Source of the DNA: Bradyrhizobium sp. AZCC 1719
GTDB taxonomy: Bacteria > Pseudomonadota > Alphaproteobacteria > Rhizobiales > Xanthobacteraceae
DNA: 64,000 bases
Direction of reading: 5' to 3'
Assembly (NCBI RefSeq): GCF_036924525.1
Contig: NZ_JAZHRU010000001.1
Span: 62,001 to 126,000 of the forward strand
Shown one piece after another: positions 9,166 through 17,858 of this stretch. Position 1 is the first letter of the stretch, and each line of letters starts with the position of its first letter. The notes under the pieces are model-generated. The model saw nothing but the letters and a program-made list of their open reading frames with translations. It made no database searches and was not told the DNA's origin. A program made the position numbers and the translations under genes.

Positions 9166-9732
9166 TCAGAGGCGCTCGGGGCCGCCCCGGTCCGGGCCGC
9201 CGTCCCGGTCATACCTGTTCCGGTCATAGTCGCGATGGCGATCGAAGTCGCGGTCCATCCGCCAGTGCTCGCGGTGCCGCCAGCCTTCCCTGCCCCGGTC
9301 CATACGGGTCAGGACGGCAAGCCGGCGTTTCTGGCTGTCATCCAGCGTCTTGTAGAGCGGGTCGGCCGCGTCCGCGATCTTCTTCATGGCGGTGGCCGTT
9401 GCCGACATGGTCTCGGCGCGCTCGCGCAGCCGCGTCACCGGATCGTCCGGCCCCTGCTGGCTGGAATCGTCCCGCATCCGCGCATTGGCGCGATCGATCC
9501 TGAGCTTGGCGAGTTCCCGGACCGCGGCCTCGATCGGCGGCCACAGCTTTTCCTGGTCGGCCGTCAATTTGAGACCGGCATGGACGGCCGCGATCCGCGC
9601 GTCGGCATACGCCGCCCGATCCTCCGGGCTCATCCGCATATGGCCGTAGCCCCAATGGCGGTGCTGGGCATAGACGGCGGTCGAGCCGGCGATGGCAAGA
9701 ACCGCGACGGCGGCGATGGTGAATTTCCTCAT
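9166..9732 (-). CDS. Spy/LTXXQ-like periplasmic protein
   Basis: 188 residues. An N-terminal signal peptide (MRKFTIAAVAVLAIAGSTAVYAQ) is followed by a mostly helical domain. LKLTADQEKLWPPIEAAV and PLYKTLDDSQKRRLAVL are the two LTXXQ-type motifs of the Spy/CpxP fold, a periplasmic chaperone or envelope-stress sensor family. The C-terminus is rich in R, D, H and G (RDFDRHRDYDRNRYDRDG), consistent with metal binding or disorder. I chose the ATG at 9732 over an in-frame ATG 24 bases upstream because AAGGAGG lies directly before it. Single-gene unit ended by the hairpin at 9103-9129. Confidence 0.82.
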   Translation of the reverse strand: MRKFTIAAVAVLAIAGSTAVYAQHRHWGYGHMRMSPEDRAAYADARIAAVHAGLKLTADQEKLWPPIEAAVRELAKLRIDRANARMRDDSSQQGPDDPVTRLRERAETMSATATAMKKIADAADPLYKTLDDSQKRRLAVLTRMDRGREGWRHREHWRMDRDFDRHRDYDRNRYDRDGGPDRGGPERL

Positions 9733-9902
9733 GCGAACCTCCTTGAAAGGTTGCATGAAGATGAGCCCGCGTCAGTCGGCGTTCAACTTAAGGATTGGCA
9801 AGGGAGGCTTCCCTTACCAAGATGTAATGTGACACCGTTTGATCCACCGCAATGCGCGAAACGGATGCCTCTTCTTCGAAGCGTCATCCCTTCCGTCTTT
9901 TT

Positions 9903-9951
9903 GAGCATGATCTTGTCGGAAAACCGGTACCCACTTTTCCGGATCATGCTC
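9903..9951. repeat. Interspersed palindromic repeat (GAGCATGATC type)
   Basis: Arms GAGCATGATC (9903-9912) and GATCATGCTC (9942-9951) flank a GGAAAACCGGTACCCACTTTTCC centre, itself partly self-complementary. From general knowledge this element is widespread in intergenic DNA of Bradyrhizobium and relatives. It ends exactly on the first base of the dctM stop codon complement, so it may also form the 3' hairpin of the dctPQM transcript. Confidence 0.7.
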
Positions 9952-11276
9952 TACAGCATCCCCAACGCACGCGGCAGCCACAACGAGAGCTCCGGTACGT
10001 AAGTGACAACGCCGAGGAAGATCAGCATGGTCAAAAGCCATGGCCACACCGCGATCGTCAGTTCGGTGATGCCCATCTTGGCGATGCCGGAGGCGACGTA
10101 GAGGTTGAGCCCGACCGGCGGATGGCACATGCCGACTTCCATGTTGACGACCATCAGGATGCCCAAATGCACCGGATGGATACCGAGCTTGACCGCCACC
10201 GGAAACAGGATCGGCGCCATGATCAGCACGATCGACGATGGCTCCATGAAGTTGCCTGCGAGCAGCAGCAGCACGTTGACGACAAGCAGGAAGATGATCC
10301 AGTTGACGCCGACCGAGGTGATCCAGTTTGCGATGTGCTGCGGAATGTTTTCGTTCGCCATCAGGAACGAGAACAGCACCGCATTGGTGATGATGTAGAG
10401 GATCATCGCGCTCATATTGGCGGAGCCGAGCAGCACCTTCGGCACGTCCTTGAGCGACATGTCGCGATAAACGAACACCGCAATCACGAAGGCATAGACC
10501 GCGCTGATCGCGGCTGCCTCCGTCGGCGTGAAAATGCCAGCATAGATGCCGCCGAGCACGATCACGATCAGCAGCAACCCCCACATGCATTTGCGGAACG
10601 CCGTGAAGCGTTCGCCCCAGCTCGCGCGCTCCAGCCGCGGATAATCGTTCCTCCAGGCGCGGTAGAAGGTGGTCATCCCAAGCAGCGTAGCCATCATCAT
10701 GCCGGGAATGACGCCTGCGATGAACATCTGGCCGACAGAGGCCGACGAGACGCGCTGGCCCGCGGGATCGATCGCGATGCTGCCGCCGGTCGCCACACAA
10801 TAAATCACCATCACGATGGACGGCGGGATCAGGATGCCGAGCGCGCCTGATGTCGTGATGACGCCGGCGCCAAAGCGCCTCGGGAATCCCTGCTTGACCA
10901 TCGCCGGCAGCATGATCGCGCCGATCGCGATCACGGTCGCCGGCGACGAACCGGACACTGCGGCAAACAGCGCGCAAGCCATCACTCCGGCAAGCCCAAG
11001 GCCACCATACCAGTGTCCGACCATCGAGGTCGCAAAATCGATCATGCGTCTCGCGACACCGCCATGGGTCAGGAAATTTCCCGCGAGGATGAAGAACGGG
11101 ATAGCCATGATCTCGAAATTGTCGATGCCGGTGAACAGCTTCAGCGCCACCGACTCGGTAGGCACGTTCGTCATCGTGTAGATGACGGTGAGCACCGTCA
11201 GACCCAGCGCGATCGAGATCGGCATGCCGGTCAGCATCAGCAGGATCAGCAGTCCGAAGATGATGAATGAGGTCAT
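9951..11276 (-). CDS. dctM: TRAP transporter large permease (DctM family)
   Basis: 441-residue inner-membrane protein of about 12 helices that moves the substrate using an ion gradient. Starts MTSFIIFGLLILLMLTGMPI, and contains GSSPATVIAIGAIMLPAM, GALGILIPPSIVMVIY and FTPTEAAAISAVYAF, conserved stretches of DctM proteins. It overlaps the small permease gene by 4 bases, so translation is probably coupled. Gene order on this strand is dctP, dctQ, dctM. The carried acid is not predictable from the sequence. Confidence 0.92.
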   Translation of the reverse strand: MTSFIIFGLLILLMLTGMPISIALGLTVLTVIYTMTNVPTESVALKLFTGIDNFEIMAIPFFILAGNFLTHGGVARRMIDFATSMVGHWYGGLGLAGVMACALFAAVSGSSPATVIAIGAIMLPAMVKQGFPRRFGAGVITTSGALGILIPPSIVMVIYCVATGGSIAIDPAGQRVSSASVGQMFIAGVIPGMMMATLLGMTTFYRAWRNDYPRLERASWGERFTAFRKCMWGLLLIVIVLGGIYAGIFTPTEAAAISAVYAFVIAVFVYRDMSLKDVPKVLLGSANMSAMILYIITNAVLFSFLMANENIPQHIANWITSVGVNWIIFLLVVNVLLLLAGNFMEPSSIVLIMAPILFPVAVKLGIHPVHLGILMVVNMEVGMCHPPVGLNLYVASGIAKMGITELTIAVWPWLLTMLIFLGVVTYVPELSLWLPRALGML

Positions 11277-11851
11277 CGCGTCACCTCCGCGGCGCCCGCG
11301 CCGGGCGCCTCGACGTCGACGCCCTCGACATGGGCGTGGTCATGGTGCGGAAGATCGCCCGTGAAGAAGTAGTGATACGCGACCTGCAGGAAGCGGAAGC
11401 ACATCAGGTAGGAGCCGAGTGGAATACAGAGGTAGACGAACCAGCTCGGGATCTCGAGGTCGGGCGACACCTGGTCGGTGTAGTAAAGCCCGTAGACGAA
11501 ATGCGCGCCCATGGTGCCGATGACGGCCGTGAAGAAGGCCCCGCAAAGCAGTCCGAACAGCACGATCGCGTTCTTCCAGGGCGACCTGACCTGGTTGACC
11601 ACGACGTCGACGCCGACATGGATGCCGGTGCGGACGCCATAGGCGGCGCCGAACTTGGCGACCCACACGAACATGTAGATGCAGAGTTCCTGCGCCCAGG
11701 ACAGGTTGATCGGGAACAGGATCGGAAACAGGAAGGGAACGCCAAGCAGATAGCGATGGCAGACGGCGAGGAAGATGATGAAGGTCGCGAGCGCCATCAG
11801 CGTCGCGATCAATATCTCCTCAAGCCGATCGAGGATGCGAAGCAGTATCAA
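11273..11851 (-). CDS. dctQ: TRAP transporter small permease (DctQ family)
   Basis: 192-residue membrane protein with four predicted helices; the family motif region NLSWAQELCIYMFVWVAKFG is present. It pairs with DctM to form the membrane part of the TRAP transporter. The C-terminal tail is rich in H, D and E (HHDHAHVEGVDVEAPG), an unusual feature that could bind metal. It overlaps dctM by 4 bases and follows dctP after a 119-base gap containing a strong hairpin. Confidence 0.88.
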   Translation of the reverse strand: MILLRILDRLEEILIATLMALATFIIFLAVCHRYLLGVPFLFPILFPINLSWAQELCIYMFVWVAKFGAAYGVRTGIHVGVDVVVNQVRSPWKNAIVLFGLLCGAFFTAVIGTMGAHFVYGLYYTDQVSPDLEIPSWFVYLCIPLGSYLMCFRFLQVAYHYFFTGDLPHHDHAHVEGVDVEAPGAGAAEVTR

Positions 11852-11929
11852 TGTCCCCCCTTCAGGTCAGGCTTTTACGACGCCTCACCTTCCTTCGCGG
11901 CCGTGTGTTGCCGAGCCCCCGACATACAA

Positions 11930-11957
11930 GGGCTTCCGTGCCTTGGCACGGAAGCCC
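11930..11957 (-). promoter_or_regulatory. Strong hairpin between dctP and dctQ
   Basis: A perfect 13-base stem (GGGCTTCCGTGCC with GGCACGGAAGCCC) closes on a two-base centre. No T-run follows, so it is more likely an mRNA-stabilising or partial-termination structure than a full terminator. Placed just after the binding-protein gene, it would raise dctP over dctQM, as commonly seen in binding-protein transport operons. That function is inferred. Confidence 0.6.
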
Positions 11958-11970
11958 CGACAACATCGTC

Positions 11971-12972
11971 TCAGTTGGTTGCGCCCTTGGCTTCCTTCAT
12001 GAACTCGTCGATCACCCCCTGGCCGACACGGCCGGCGACGTCTTTGTAGACTGACTCCATCGCCTTGCGCATGGCCGAGTCCTGCTCCGGCGTCAGCTTG
12101 ATGATCTCGCTCTTGCCGGTCTTGACGATCTCGGCGAGCGCGTCGTCGTTTTCCTTCTGCGACTGGCCGTTGCCGTAGGCGGTGGCTTCCTTCATCGCCT
12201 TCTCGCACTGGGCGCGGATGTCAGCCGGCAGGCCATCCCAGAACTTCTTGTTCACGACCACGATGTAGCCGATATAGCCGTGATTGGTGTTGGTGATGTA
12301 CTTCTGCACCTCGTGCATCTTCTGGGTATAGATGTTCGACCAGGTGTTCTCCTGCCCGTCGACGACGCCTGTCTGCAGCGCCTGGTAGACTTCCGAGAAC
12401 GCCATCACCTGCGGGACCACGCCGAGACCACGGAACTGGGCTTCCAGAACCTTCGAGGACTGGATGCGGAATTTCAGGCCGCGATAGTCGGCCGGCGAAA
12501 TGAGCTTCTTGTTGGCGCTCATCTGCTTGAAGCCGTTATCCCAGTAGGCGAGACCGGTCATGCCCTTCGGCTCGAGCAACTTGAGCAACCTGGTACCCAG
12601 CGGGCCGTCGGTGACCTTACGCACCGTGGCGAGGTCGGGCAGGATGTAGGGAAGATCGAACACCTCGAATTCCTTGACCCCGATCGGGCCAAACTTGGCG
12701 TTCGAGGGCGCCAGCATCTGCACCGCGCCGAGCTGCAGCGCCTCCAACTCTTCCTTGTCCTTGTAGAGTTGCGAGTTCGGATAGACTTCGACCTTGACCT
12801 TGCCGTTGGTGTATTTCTCCGCCAGTTCCTTGAATTTCTCCGCCGCGAGCCCCTTCGGCGTGTTGGTCGCCACCACGTGGCTGAATTTGATCACGATCGG
12901 CGACTGCGCCGCGGCCGGTCCGATCAGAGTCAACGCCGCGATCGATGCCGCAGCCAAAATCAATTTGCGCAT
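11971..12972 (-). CDS. dctP: TRAP transporter solute-binding protein (DctP family)
   Basis: 333-residue periplasmic binding protein. Signal peptide MRKLILAAASIAALTLIGPAAAQ, then the family start IVIKFSHVVATNTPKGLAAE. RIQSSKVLEAQF and GVVDGQENTWSNIYTQKM are the central ligand-binding stretches; the arginine in the former is the usual carboxylate anchor. GGGAGGA directly upstream supports the start. First gene of dctPQM; the substrate is probably an organic acid. Confidence 0.92.
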   Translation of the reverse strand: MRKLILAAASIAALTLIGPAAAQSPIVIKFSHVVATNTPKGLAAEKFKELAEKYTNGKVKVEVYPNSQLYKDKEELEALQLGAVQMLAPSNAKFGPIGVKEFEVFDLPYILPDLATVRKVTDGPLGTRLLKLLEPKGMTGLAYWDNGFKQMSANKKLISPADYRGLKFRIQSSKVLEAQFRGLGVVPQVMAFSEVYQALQTGVVDGQENTWSNIYTQKMHEVQKYITNTNHGYIGYIVVVNKKFWDGLPADIRAQCEKAMKEATAYGNGQSQKENDDALAEIVKTGKSEIIKLTPEQDSAMRKAMESVYKDVAGRVGQGVIDEFMKEAKGATN

Positions 12973-13478
12973 GTATCCTCCCAGACTTTTTTGCAGAACG
13001 CGAATGAGACGTTCCGAGCTTGCATGCCAGTTGCATCAATACAGACAAGCCTGCCGAATTGCCATTGCCCGTTAGCAGGGGCCCATCGCCAGGATTTGCT
13101 GCGCTGCAAAATCGACCAGCGCCTGAGGTTAACGATCGTGCCGAACCTAAGCAGGCCGCGTCCAATAAACCTTCGCTATGCCTGGTTTCCTCGGAACGAA
13201 AGGCTTAAGGCAGCAATCCTGTAGCAACTATCAAGTTGGACGAGGATGAGCGCGCCCCGACCAACTGCAGTGTGACACCGCGCTTGACGTCGTCAAGGAG
13301 TGGCCTGGCAGCTACGGAGCGTGCTTTGAGCAATGCGCGACGGCCATCCTTGACGACGTCTGCGCGCGGCGTCACGGATTGAAGCAGGTCGGGACGAAGA
13401 AACGGCCTCTCCGGTCGAACCAAGAAACGAAGCTGGAAGGGACTGGAGAGTGGTTGCTCTGCCGAGCTCGCCGGCAAC
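12973..13478. other. Intergenic: dctP upstream region and IS110 downstream flank
   Basis: No gene recognised in 506 bases. The part nearest dctP must hold its promoter, but no clear boxes stand out. The part nearest the transposase has related self-complementary words: TTGACGTCGTCAA (13283-13295) and CCTTGACGACGTC further on. These could be part of the non-coding end of the insertion element. Confidence 0.35.
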
Positions 13479-14620
13479 TCAATGGGCGATCGTGCGGACC
13501 TCCCATGGCGTGCCGCGGGCGACGACCGCGTTGGCGAAGATCAGCAGCTTGCGAGCGCAGGCGACGACCGCCACCTTGTGCTCCTTTCCAGCGTCGCGCA
13601 GCCGCTTGTAGAGCGCCGTCAGTTGCGGGTTCCAGCGCAGCGAGGCGATCCATGCCGCGGCGTAGAGATTATTGCGCAACCGCTCGCGGCCACCCGCGAT
13701 GTGGCGATCGCCGGCGTGCTCGCCACTGTCGTCATCGTAGGGGACAAGCCCAGCCAACGCGCCGGCCTGGCCGCGGCTGAGCTGGCCGATCTCCGGCATG
13801 CGCACCACGATGGCGCTTGCGGTGCGCAACGCAATGCCATCGACGCTGAGGATCAGGTCGAGCCGCTCGGCGAGATCGGGATGCTGACGGATCGCCGCCA
13901 CCAGCTGCTTGAGCCGTTGCCGGAAAAGCCCCTGGAATCGCCGGATCTCGTCGTCCCAGAGCTGCCGCAGAGCGGCATCGCGGCACGACTCGCGATGGTT
14001 CTTGAACCGGGCCATCGCGCGGACGATCTGGTCGATCTGGGTCTGTAACCCGGCCAGTTCTGCCAGACGCCGGTCGGGCGGGGCATGGATGGTCCTGACG
14101 TCGGACGTGCAGGCCGCAATCAAGGCCGCATCGATCTTGTCGTTCTTCGCCAGCCTCAGATGGAAGCGCCCATAGGCGCGCACCTGCGCGGGCTGGAACA
14201 CGACGACCACGAAACGGCCCTGCCGCAGCCGCCGGACGACCGTTTGCTCGTAGCCGCCAGTGGCTTCGATACCGACCCGTTTGACCCGGTGCTGCCGCAA
14301 CCAGACGAACAACTCCTCGTGCCCCTCGGCCGTATTGGCCACCTGCAGCCGTTCCGGCCTTCCATGCAGCGCCACATCGAGCTTGTGCTTGCCAGTATCG
14401 ATGCCGGCGCAAACTATGCTACGCTTGCTCATCTTCTCGATCCTCCCTTGAATGCGAGCCTGATGCTCATTCAACAATGCGGGCCTCGACGAAGATGCCG
14501 ACCGTGATCCGGCTACGAAGATCAGCTCACAATGCTTCGATGGGTTACGATCCAACGATCGGCGGCCCGGTCCGGGTGGCCACCCAGGCCGGGCCATTCC
14601 TTGCGGAACGCTCACACCTT
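13200..14620 (-). mobile_element. IS110-family insertion sequence, ends not resolved
   Basis: The element is recognised from its DEDD transposase at 13479-14432. IS110 elements lack long terminal inverted repeats and often make no target duplication, so the ends cannot be set from one copy. The bounds given are only the span between recognisable neighbouring features. IS110 members carry a non-coding region that encodes a bridge RNA; here 14433-14620 is the candidate for the IS110 layout and 13200-13478 for the IS1111 layout. Confidence 0.5.
13479..14432 (-). CDS. IS110-family DEDD transposase
   Basis: 317-residue recombinase. The N-terminal RuvC-like DEDD domain shows D in CAGIDTGKHKLDVAL, E in VGIEATGGYE, and the last acidic residues in LRLAKNDKIDAALIA. 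The C-terminal Transposase_20 domain has LSVDGIALRTASAIV and YDDDSGEHAGDRHIAGGRER, whose serine is the likely second catalytic residue of this family. A longer frame exists upstream, but the ATG at 14432 has AGGGAGGA shortly before it and gives the normal start. The frame is intact, so the element may be active. Confidence 0.88.
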   Translation of the reverse strand: MSKRSIVCAGIDTGKHKLDVALHGRPERLQVANTAEGHEELFVWLRQHRVKRVGIEATGGYEQTVVRRLRQGRFVVVVFQPAQVRAYGRFHLRLAKNDKIDAALIAACTSDVRTIHAPPDRRLAELAGLQTQIDQIVRAMARFKNHRESCRDAALRQLWDDEIRRFQGLFRQRLKQLVAAIRQHPDLAERLDLILSVDGIALRTASAIVVRMPEIGQLSRGQAGALAGLVPYDDDSGEHAGDRHIAGGRERLRNNLYAAAWIASLRWNPQLTALYKRLRDAGKEHKVAVVACARKLLIFANAVVARGTPWEVRTIAH

Positions 14621-14638
14621 AGCAGGTCATGCTGATAC

Positions 14639-14753
14639 AAGGATGGGTGGAGCCAACGGGTCGCGCGAATGCGCGCCCGATGACAGGCTCCGCGATACCC
14701 ATCAATGCCGGTTGCGAGACGATGGGTATCGCTGCGCTCCACCCATCCTACAA
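14639..14753. repeat. Imperfect inverted repeat (GGATGGGTGGAGC type)
   Basis: The left end GGATGGGTGGAGC matches the right end GCTCCACCCATCC in inverted orientation, and a second inner pair GATACCCATC / GATGGGTATC lies inside. The unit is about 115 bases and could fold into one long hairpin. This resembles a known type of interspersed Bradyrhizobium repeat; only one copy is in this window. Confidence 0.6.
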
Positions 14754-15317
14754 TTCAGAATACGACTTCGCGATCTCGCGACATGAACTGCCCGAGGTTT
14801 GCATCTTCTTCTTCGCCCTTTCCAAACTGAGGGCGCAGGGAAGACCGGGTGCTTGCTGCACCCGCGGTCTCGTGTGCAATTGCGCATAGCAAAAGCGCAC
14901 ACGAGCATACAGGTACAGCGGGAGCATCCCGGCCTTCCCTGCGCAATGGCTTTACGGCTTACTTCGTGCTCTTCTCGGAGAACGGCTCTTTTGCCTCCGT
15001 CGCCGACGGGATAATTCCCGCCGACTTAACGCCAGCACCGCGGCGCCCGAACCACACGACTTCGCCGTACGCCTCCTGCGCGTACGTCTAGCGCGCATTC
15101 AGCGTCCATCGCATCTCACCGCACGTTCGTGACGATCGCGAGCGCCCCTCAATGGGTGAGACGGGCGGAATATGCGGCTGATTTGCCTCTCGCGTGAAGC
15201 GAAATATTTTTGATTCTTTTTGATTGCTGGGCTTGACACAATTTCTGAAAATCAGAAGTGACTTGCCTGATCGCCTCTGCCGACCTTGCAATCGCTGGAT
15301 GTTCGATGCAGCAGTTC

Positions 15318-15409
15318 GTAGGGTGGGCGAAGCGCACGCGTGCCCACCATCACTTGCACCGAACGTTGGAATGGTGGGCACGGCGCAAGGGCGCCTTTGC
15401 CCACCCTAC
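15318..15409. repeat. GTAGGGTGGGC repeat, copy 1
   Basis: Begins GTAGGGTGGGCGAAGCGC, contains CGTGCCCACCAT and ATGGTGGGCACGGCGCAA, and ends TTTGCCCACCCTAC, so it is a double inverted repeat. Full-length relatives occur at 17742-17834 and 21384-21475, and half copies at 23041-23076 and 38061-38092. Confidence 0.85.
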
Positions 15410-15511
15410 GGCGCTGAAAATCAAAAGTGATTTGCCCGTATTGGTCGCAGACGTGCAATTGACATTCCGCTTGCGTAGGACGCAAAGCGTTTTGCAGATC
15501 GCAGGAGCCTG

Positions 15512-15973
15512 CTATTTCGTCGCCTCGTCCGTGATGTCGTTCAAAACCTTCGTAAACGCCGCGTAGTTGGGCGGGGTCTCCAGTCCATGCCGCGGATAGA
15601 TTGTCTTATACAGATAGTCGGCTGAATTATAAGACAGCCATACCTTGCCCTGGTCATCCTCCCAAACGAGAGCCTTCGGAGGATTGTCGATCGCCAGCAA
15701 TGGCGTCTTCGCCATTACCGGCGTGCCCAGTTTTGGATTGCCGAAGATGAGCACCGTGCGCGGGCGCATATCGATCCCGAACTTCTTTCCCGCAGCGGCG
15801 TGGTCGATTTCGGTGAACACAATGAACCCTGCGCCCTCCCTTGATTTGACGGCCGCCGCAAAGCGAGAAATCGTATCGTTCACCGAGTAGTTGCTCGACT
15901 TCGTAATGATACCGTCGTTCGCGAACGCCGGCGTCACAAACAGGAGCACCAAGAGAGCGACAATGAATTTCAT
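15512..15973 (-). CDS. DUF302 periplasmic protein
   Basis: 153 residues with an N-terminal signal peptide (MKFIVALLVLLFVTPAFA) and a DUF302 domain: YSVNDTISRFAAAVKSREG, FTEIDHAAAGKKFGIDMRPR, VLIFGNPKLGTPVM, and LPLLA-like AKTPLLAIDNPPKALVWED. The domain's role is not established; it is often next to redox or metal-stress genes. I took the ATG at 15973 because it starts the signal peptide and has AGGAGGAG upstream. It follows the CcdA-like and thioredoxin-like genes on the same strand. Confidence 0.85.
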   Translation of the reverse strand: MKFIVALLVLLFVTPAFANDGIITKSSNYSVNDTISRFAAAVKSREGAGFIVFTEIDHAAAGKKFGIDMRPRTVLIFGNPKLGTPVMAKTPLLAIDNPPKALVWEDDQGKVWLSYNSADYLYKTIYPRHGLETPPNYAAFTKVLNDITDEATK

Positions 15974-16052
15974 GTGACTTCTCCTCCTAACCGGATTTCC
16001 AACTTTCAGGTAACCGCCATGATCCTTCGAGTTCAACCTGCCGACACAACTT

Positions 16053-16775
16053 CTAGAACCGCGTGGTCAAATTGGTCAGCCATTCCGGAGAAAGTTCGAC
16101 CAGGAAGGCTTCGAGCGCCTTGTCCGCCCCCGAGATGACGAGCATGCCGACGACGAGAAGCAAAAGGCCCAGCACAAACTTCATTCCGCTGCCCGCGGCT
16201 AACAATCGGCCACGCCAGCGCGCCATCGTTTCCCGGGAGAGCCATCCCAGCGCCAACAACGGCAGCGCCGCGCCGATGCCAAACGCAAGCATTGTCAGTG
16301 CGACCTGACCAAGATCCTTGCCCTGGGCGGCCAGCAAGGACGCTGCGCCAAGCGTCGGCCCTACGCAAGGGCTCCAGACGGCGCCCAGCAGGACCCCGAT
16401 CCAAAACTGCCCGGCAACGCCGTTTGCGCGGCTCGTGACCAGCCTGCTGTCGGCCCAATTTCCGATTGGGCCCGCAGCAACCGCGATCTGCACCTGTAGT
16501 CGCGGAACGACAAGCACGATGCCGACAAGCATGATCAGCGTCGCCCCGACATAGCGCAGCCGGTCGGCATCCAATCCGATCGAATGGCCGGCCGTCGCCA
16601 GAAATAATCCGATGCCAACAAACGAGAGGCACAACCCGCCAGCAAGCGCCAAAGGTCCCTGACGGTGACTGGATGCCGCGGCCGCCAGGACGATTGGAAG
16701 TATCGGGAGTACGCAAGGTGAAAGGATCGACAGGATTCCTGCGAGAAACGCCAAAAACGTACTGCCGATCGTCAT
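16053..16775 (-). CDS. CcdA/DsbD-like transmembrane thiol-electron carrier
   Basis: 240-residue integral membrane protein with about six helices. The paired motifs SPCVLPILPIVLAA near the N-terminus and WSPCVGPTLGAAS in the second half carry the two cysteines that pass electrons across the inner membrane. This is the CcdA layout, supplying reductant to periplasmic thioredoxin-like partners; the adjacent thioredoxin-like protein is a natural partner. Length is normal for CcdA. Confidence 0.85.
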   Translation of the reverse strand: MTIGSTFLAFLAGILSILSPCVLPILPIVLAAAASSHRQGPLALAGGLCLSFVGIGLFLATAGHSIGLDADRLRYVGATLIMLVGIVLVVPRLQVQIAVAAGPIGNWADSRLVTSRANGVAGQFWIGVLLGAVWSPCVGPTLGAASLLAAQGKDLGQVALTMLAFGIGAALPLLALGWLSRETMARWRGRLLAAGSGMKFVLGLLLLVVGMLVISGADKALEAFLVELSPEWLTNLTTRF

Positions 16776-16955
16776 CGCCGGTATCCCATCGCTAAGCCGA
16801 CTTTACCGGCACGCCCATACGTGTCCGCGCGCCCCCGGCGCGCACCAGGACACTCCCGCGACTGCGCCTCGTCGCGAGGCCAAACCCAACGGTGTGCGCG
16901 GGTCGCCAGTAGCCTTCATCCAGTGTCACTAGCCTACTCCAATAGGTCGACGAAG

Positions 16956-17348
16956 TTAGACGGCTTTCGCGACCGTGGCGAAGATCGAGTCCCGCTTGGT
17001 ATCGCCGACCGACCGGGCCGCTTCCTTTTCGCCCTTGAAGGCAATCAGGGTCGATTGCGCGCGGACGCCAAACCGCTTGAGCAAATCCTTCTGGCTGTCG
17101 AAATCGATGACGAAATAGACGAGATCCTTGAACTTTGGATCAGCCCTTAAATCGCTCAGGATCGGCTCCTGTGCCTTGCAGGTCGGGCACCACGGCGCAT
17201 GAACCGCAATCAGAATTGGCTTGCCGGCTTTCTGGGCCGCGGCGAACGCCTTGGCATCGAACGCATGCGCGTTATCGGCGAACGCCGGCGAAGCGGCGAG
17301 TGTTCCGGCGGCGAGCACGGCTCCAAGAATGAATCGGCGGGTCAGCAT
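16956..17348 (-). CDS. Periplasmic thioredoxin-like protein
   Basis: 130 residues. The N-terminus MLTRRFILGAVLAAGTLAASPAFA is a signal peptide, with twin arginines and a short hydrophobic core that leave Tat or Sec export open. The thioredoxin fold follows, with the active site HAPWCPTCKAQEP at about residues 51-63. The usual cis-proline is replaced in RAQSTLIAFKG, where threonine follows the serine, so its partner specificity may be unusual. Transcribed just before the CcdA-like gene, which probably keeps it reduced. Confidence 0.82.
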   Translation of the reverse strand: MLTRRFILGAVLAAGTLAASPAFADNAHAFDAKAFAAAQKAGKPILIAVHAPWCPTCKAQEPILSDLRADPKFKDLVYFVIDFDSQKDLLKRFGVRAQSTLIAFKGEKEAARSVGDTKRDSIFATVAKAV

Positions 17349-17707
17349 GGTATTCTCCTGGTTGATCGGGATGAGTTACGGTTTGGAGGCCGCAAATGTT
17401 ACGCGCCTGCACGCGTAGCGGCATGTATTTCGCGGAGCTCAAGGCTGAGAGGTTCCAGGCAGCCCGGCAAGGGTTAGCGGCTTGGCGAAAGATTCTTACC
17501 TGTCGTGGCCGGACGGGCAGGTGTCAGGGCTTCGGGTCAAGAGAATGAGCCCTCGGATGCCCGGGTTCCGGTTAAGGAAAATCCGCCATATTGCCAGACT
17601 TCCAGCGCCGACGCTGGTTCGTATGCCCCGTCATTCACCGGGCAGGGTTCCCGCGGGCAATGGTCGGCTTGTGCGCCTTGCAGATCAGCGACGGTGGAAG
17701 CTCACGC
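17349..17707. other. Intergenic, no gene seen
   Basis: No convincing coding frame in about 360 bases between the thioredoxin-like gene and the leuA terminator. The right part is expected to hold the promoter for the thioredoxin/CcdA/DUF302 unit, but I could not pick boxes with confidence. Confidence 0.35.
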
Positions 17708-17738
17708 AAAAAACGCGGCGCCAACGAGCCGCGTTTTG
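17708..17738 (-). terminator. Terminator downstream of leuA
   Basis: AAAACGCGGC (17710-17719) and GCCGCGTTTT (17728-17737) form a 10-base stem with an 8-base loop, flanked by A and T tracts that allow use in either direction. It lies about 120 bases beyond the leuA stop, separated from it by a GTAGGGTGGGC repeat. Confidence 0.75.
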
Positions 17739-17741
17739 CTG

Positions 17742-17834
17742 GTAGGGTGGGCAAAGCGAAAGCGTGCCCACCATCAGGAAGCGTGCTCAATGATAAATGG
17801 TGGGCACGGCGCAAGCGCGCCTTTGCCCACCTAC
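17742..17834. repeat. GTAGGGTGGGC repeat, copy 2
   Basis: Starts GTAGGGTGGGCAAAGCG, carries the same CGTGCCCACCAT / ATGGTGGGCACGGCGCAA core as the copies at 15318 and 21384, and ends TTTGCCCACCTAC with one C missing. It sits between the leuA stop codon and its terminator. Confidence 0.85.
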
Positions 17835-17858
17835 GACCGGCTACGACCCCGCGTGGCC

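Larger units (their letters stand above)
14433..15511. other. Repeat-rich non-coding stretch
   Basis: About 1.08 kb without a convincing gene. Short frames on both strands change composition often and match no family I know. It holds the IS110 upstream flank, an inverted repeat at 14639-14753, a GC-rich block at about 14820-15165 of the type that recurs in Bradyrhizobium intergenic DNA, and the repeat at 15318-15409. It looks like a place where several mobile or palindromic repeats have accumulated next to the IS. Confidence 0.5.

Noticed and set aside
14433-15511. Several short frames of 60-100 codons
   Set aside because: They lie within repeats, change composition abruptly and have no ribosome sites; typical false genes in repeat DNA.
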